From: Tetragenococcus halophilus subsp. flandriensis
GTDB lineage: Bacteria; Bacillota; Bacilli; Lactobacillales; Enterococcaceae
NCBI RefSeq assembly: GCF_030161475.1
Contig: NZ_BSUG01000003.1
Span: 1-64,000 of the forward strand
Direction: 5' to 3'
Length of the DNA: 64,000 nt
Positions within the stretch are counted from its first letter, which is position 1. Each line of letters opens with the position of its first letter. Made by a program: the position numbers and the translations under genes. A model generated the notes under the pieces. It worked only from the letters and a program-made list of their open reading frames with translations. It had not been told where the DNA came from and ran no database searches. Shown here piece by piece: positions 60,922-64,000 of the stretch.

Positions 60922-62157
60922 ATGAATTCCGCAAAGTTTAAAGAAAATTTAGATAAATATGCGCACTTAATTGTAGAAATGGGTGTTAATGTACAACAGT
61001 CTCACACAGTTGTTTTACAAATCAATGTTGAACAAGCGCCGCTAGCCCGACTTATTACAAAAAAAGCCTATGAATTGAAGGCTGCTGAAGTAATTGTTGA
61101 ATGGTCAGATGAAATCATTCAAAAAGAATTTTTAGCACATGCTTCCTTCGATCGGATTGAAGACTTTCCTCAATATAAAATCGAGCAGGCAGATGAATGG
61201 CTAAGAAAGGGTGCTAGTCGTATCTCTGTTATCTCTTCTGACCCTGGTGCATTAGCTGATGTTGATAGCCAGCGAGTGGCAGCTTATCAAAAAGCCGCTG
61301 GTAAGGGTTTAGCTAAATTACGCAAAGCAACGCAATCAAATCAGGTGAGTTGGACCGTTGTAGCAGCCGCCGGTGAGAACTGGGCCCAAAAGGTATTTCC
61401 AGACCTAACAAAAGAACAAGCTGTAGACGCCTTATGGAATGAAATATTTAAAACCGCGCGAGTAGACCATGAAGATCCGGTAGCTGCTTGGAAAAAACAC
61501 GATGACGCTTTAGAAGCAAAAGCTAATGAATTAAATGAACAACAGTTTGACACGCTTCATTATAAAGCCCCCGGCACCGATTTAACGATTGGGCTTCCAA
61601 AAAATCACCTATGGGAAGGCGCTGGTAGTTTTAACGCTAGGGGTGAAAAATTTATTGCAAATATGCCCACTGAAGAGGTATTTACGGCCCCTGACAGTCG
61701 ACGTATTGACGGTTTTATTTCAAGTACAAAACCATTAAGTTATGCAGGTTCTATCATCTCAGGAATGAAATTTACTTTTAAAGATGGTAAAGTCATTGAT
61801 TTTTCTGCGGAAAAAGGACAAGATGTCTTGGAAAACTTGTTAGAAATAGATGAAGGAGCTAAATCTCTTGGAGAAGTAGCTTTAGTTCCTGATCCTTCAC
61901 CTATTTCACAATCAGGAATCATCTTTTTCAATACTTTATTTGACGAAAATGCCTCTAACCACTTAGCATTAGGCTCTGCCTATGCCTTCAATCTTCAAGA
62001 TGGAACTGAAATGAGCGATGAAGAACTTAAAGAACGTGGTTTAAACTTAAGCCAAACACACGTTGACTTTATGGTAGGTTCCAATCAAATGTCGATCGAT
62101 GGCATCAAAGCAGACGGTACAGTTGCCCCCGTTTTTCGTAATGGCGATTGGGCTTAA
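60922..62157 (+). CDS. M29-family aminopeptidase (AmpS/PepS)
   Basis: Cytosolic metallopeptidase of 411 aa that releases N-terminal residues from peptides. LDKYAHLIVEMGVNVQQSHT at the start, GTDLTIGLPKNHLWEGAGSF near residue 212, NMPTEEVFTAPD near 243 (metal-binding acids), and FFNTLFDENASNHLALGSAY near 335 (further ligands). RBS AAAGGAGG. Monocistronic. Confidence 0.93.
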   Translation: MNSAKFKENLDKYAHLIVEMGVNVQQSHTVVLQINVEQAPLARLITKKAYELKAAEVIVEWSDEIIQKEFLAHASFDRIEDFPQYKIEQADEWLRKGASRISVISSDPGALADVDSQRVAAYQKAAGKGLAKLRKATQSNQVSWTVVAAAGENWAQKVFPDLTKEQAVDALWNEIFKTARVDHEDPVAAWKKHDDALEAKANELNEQQFDTLHYKAPGTDLTIGLPKNHLWEGAGSFNARGEKFIANMPTEEVFTAPDSRRIDGFISSTKPLSYAGSIISGMKFTFKDGKVIDFSAEKGQDVLENLLEIDEGAKSLGEVALVPDPSPISQSGIIFFNTLFDENASNHLALGSAYAFNLQDGTEMSDEELKERGLNLSQTHVDFMVGSNQMSIDGIKADGTVAPVFRNGDWA

Positions 62158-62169
62158 TAAGAACCACCG

Positions 62170-62203
62170 GCAAAAACGGAGATGTTTCGTTTTTGCTTTT
62201 TTT
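62170..62203 (+). terminator. Terminator of the M29 aminopeptidase gene
   Basis: GCAAAAACG (62170-62178) pairs with CGTTTTTGC (62188-62196), followed by seven Ts. Confidence 0.85.
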
Positions 62204-62299
62204 ATAAAATTTGCGTTTTTCCAAGAGATACAAGTATTTTACGTAGTAAAAGCGATCAATATTTGTTAAAATCAACTTCATACAGAAGGGATGAAAAAA

Positions 62300-62947
62300 A
62301 TGACCCCAAATAGGGAAGATTACCTCAAATTAATTTTAGAACTTGGTGGTGATCAATCAAAAATCAATAACAAACAAATTGTTTCAGGACTTGATGTATC
62401 AGCAGCTTCTGTCAGTGAAATGATCAATAAACTGGTAAAAGAAAACCTGGTAGAACACACCCCCTATCAAGGTGTTCACCTGACAGACAAAGGGTTAGAG
62501 AAAGCTAGTTCGCTCGTTCGCCGTCATCGTCTTTGGGAAGTCTTTTTAGTTGAGCATTTGAAGTATAGTTGGAATGAAGTTCATGACGATGCAGAGGTAC
62601 TAGAGCATGTAACCTCTGAAACACTTGCTCATCATTTAAACGAATACTTAGAACATCCAAAACATTGTCCACATGGTGGAATGATTCCTAAAGAAAACCA
62701 ATTAGTTCATGAGAAAAAGCGAGAAAAGCTTACGGATTATCCGGTAGGAACAAAAGTACGCATCGCACGCGTCTTGGACGAACGTGAATTGTTAGATTAT
62801 CTAGTCGATATTAATGTAAGTATTAATGAAGAATACACGATTACCGACGTTGCTGCTTATGAAGGACCGATCACTATCCAAACGCAAGCTAAAAGCGTGC
62901 AAGTTAGCTATAAAGCAGCAAGCACCATATTTGTTGATAAAATTTAA
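62300..62947 (+). CDS. DtxR/MntR-family metal-dependent regulator
   Basis: 215 aa. Winged helix at about residues 1-65 (REDYLKLILELG, then NNKQIVSGLDVSAASVSEMI), dimerisation and metal-binding domain to about 140 (RRHRLWEVFLVEHL, ETLAHHLNEYLEHPKHCPHG), and a C-terminal FeoA-like SH3 domain. Expected to repress manganese or iron uptake when metal is bound. ATG 62300 has AAGGG nine nt upstream; an ATG three codons before abuts it. No transporter target is adjacent. Confidence 0.9.
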   Translation: MTPNREDYLKLILELGGDQSKINNKQIVSGLDVSAASVSEMINKLVKENLVEHTPYQGVHLTDKGLEKASSLVRRHRLWEVFLVEHLKYSWNEVHDDAEVLEHVTSETLAHHLNEYLEHPKHCPHGGMIPKENQLVHEKKREKLTDYPVGTKVRIARVLDERELLDYLVDINVSINEEYTITDVAAYEGPITIQTQAKSVQVSYKAASTIFVDKI

Positions 62948-62986
62948 GAACGACTCTGGTTAATTTTATTAAAGGAAGTGCAAAAA

Positions 62987-64000
62987 ATGGAAACAAAAAA
63001 TGTATTGATGACTATATTCGGCGGAACTGGCGATTTGGCAAGGCGTAAATTATATCCTTCTTTATTCCGTTTATATCAAAAAGGAGACTTAAACGATGAT
63101 TTTGCAGTTATCGGAACCGCACGTCGCCCATGGAGTGATGAAACTTACCATCAAGTAATTAAAGATTCAATCGCAAGTTTTGAACCATCAGATAAAGAAG
63201 CACAAGATTTTGCTTCTCATTTTTATTATCAGTCACATAATGTTAAAGATACAAGTCACTATGATGTATTGAAAGAATTAAGTGATCAATTGGATGAAAA
63301 ATATCATATCCAAGGCAATCGGATTTTTTATCTAGCGATGTCACCCAATTTTTTCGGTACCATTGTCTCCCACTTAAAATCTCAAGGAATGATGAATACA
63401 AACGGTTACCATCGGGTGATTATTGAAAAACCTTTTGGTAATGATTACCAATCTGCTTTTGAATTAAATGAAGAAATTAACCAAGTCTTTGCAGAAGATG
63501 AAATTTACCGAATCGATCACTATTTAGGTAAAGAAATGATCCAAAATATTTCAGCAATTCGTTTTGCGAACTTGATCTTTGAATCTATTTGGAATAATCG
63601 GTATATCGATAATATTCAAATCAGTCTGGCTGAAGAAGTAGGCGTTGAAGAACGCGCAGGTTATTATGACAAAAGCGGTGCATTAAAAGATATGGTACAA
63701 AACCATATTTTACAAATGTTGTCACTACTTGCTATGGAACCACCCGTTGCTTTTTCTGAAAAGGGCATACGAGCAGAAAAAATTAAAGCTTTAGATTCTA
63801 TTCGTATGTATTCAGAAGATGAAGTAAGAAACAACTTTGTTCGAGGACAGTATACTGAAGGTGAAATTGAGGACCGACATTTTAAAGGCTATCGGGATGA
63901 GGAGAATGTCGATGAAAGTTCTTTAACGGAAACCTTTGTTGCTGGGAAATTTTTAATAGATAATTTCCGCTGGTCAGGCGTACCTTTTTATGTCCGTACG
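62987..64000 (+). CDS. zwf: Glucose-6-phosphate 1-dehydrogenase (5' part, cut by window end)
   Basis: First enzyme of the oxidative pentose phosphate pathway. 338 codons are present without a stop and the frame runs off the window. NADP-binding IFGGTGDLARRKLYPSLFRL lies at residues 10-29, EKPFGNDYQSA near 150, and the catalytic histidine in RIDHYLGKEMIQN near 178. ATG has AAAGGAAG upstream, 39 nt after the DtxR-family gene. Full length would be about 500 aa. Confidence 0.95.
   Translation, partial: METKNVLMTIFGGTGDLARRKLYPSLFRLYQKGDLNDDFAVIGTARRPWSDETYHQVIKDSIASFEPSDKEAQDFASHFYYQSHNVKDTSHYDVLKELSDQLDEKYHIQGNRIFYLAMSPNFFGTIVSHLKSQGMMNTNGYHRVIIEKPFGNDYQSAFELNEEINQVFAEDEIYRIDHYLGKEMIQNISAIRFANLIFESIWNNRYIDNIQISLAEEVGVEERAGYYDKSGALKDMVQNHILQMLSLLAMEPPVAFSEKGIRAEKIKALDSIRMYSEDEVRNNFVRGQYTEGEIEDRHFKGYRDEENVDESSLTETFVAGKFLIDNFRWSGVPFYVRT

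Overview
The window is AT-rich, densely packed DNA from a low-GC Gram-positive bacterium of the Lactobacillales, most likely the Enterococcaceae (Enterococcus or Tetragenococcus). This rests on a tmRNA tag read as AKNNNNSYALAA, the citrate lyase / oxaloacetate decarboxylase gene set with a GntR regulator, EbsC/YbaK, an LtaS-type lipoteichoic acid synthase, CopYZ, and ylxM-ffh-rpsP-khpA. The genus is an inference and no rRNA is present to settle it.

Layout. 1-124: the terminal piece of an ISL3-type insertion sequence. 0.2-6.4 kb: purine-type permease, HAD phosphatase, tRNA-Ser(CGA), a TetR regulator, a two-part ThrE-like exporter, a TVP38 membrane protein and a 52-residue orphan. 6.55-13.07 kb: an accessory island inserted next to pgi. 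It has a diverged 42-bp hairpin array at each end and a decayed copy of the 3' end of pgi at its far border. It carries a lysis cassette (GH25 endolysin, Dp-1-type holin, a third membrane protein), a CI-like repressor with an ImmA-like peptidase, a membrane-anchored acidic protein, a bacterial PH-domain protein and a glycerophosphodiester phosphodiesterase. No integrase, capsid or tail gene was found. 13.0-18.5 kb: pgi, gdhA, ybaK, aroD and a 23S rRNA methyltransferase. 18.6-24.4 kb: ltaS, a pair that looks like a degenerate ABC exporter, and a two-component system. 24.8-30.7 kb: ssrA (tmRNA), a 19-residue peptide, fRMsr, PFL/ACT pair, universal stress protein, rimM-trmD and a frameshifted AbrB-family permease. 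30.7-34.3 kb: TetR-ABC operon and an ion permease.

34.4-47.3 kb is a citrate fermentation region: citCDEFX on the minus strand, citO-citG divergent from it, two tandem 2-hydroxycarboxylate transporters, then oadA, a small membrane subunit, a separate biotin carrier and oadB. Citrate would enter by a CitS/CitP-type transporter, be split by citrate lyase to acetate and oxaloacetate, and oxaloacetate would be decarboxylated by the membrane sodium pump. Both transporter promoters and the oadA promoter share sequence elements, and the two transporter promoters place a cre-like palindrome across the -35 box.

47.4-56.5 kb: khpA, rpsP, a WrbA-like oxidoreductase with twin operator-like sites, an ABC-ATPase-like protein, CsbD, ffh-ylxM, an aminotransferase, a Phd-like protein and copYZ without a copper ATPase. 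56.6-64.0 kb: a TagO/WecA-type transferase, YihY, methionine aminopeptidase, flavodoxin, a second TetR closely related to the first, an M29 aminopeptidase, a DtxR-family regulator and the 5' part of zwf, cut by the window end.

The best candidates for something undescribed are the pgi-anchored lysis island bounded by hairpin arrays, and the FtsX-like / Walker-less ATPase pair downstream of ltaS.
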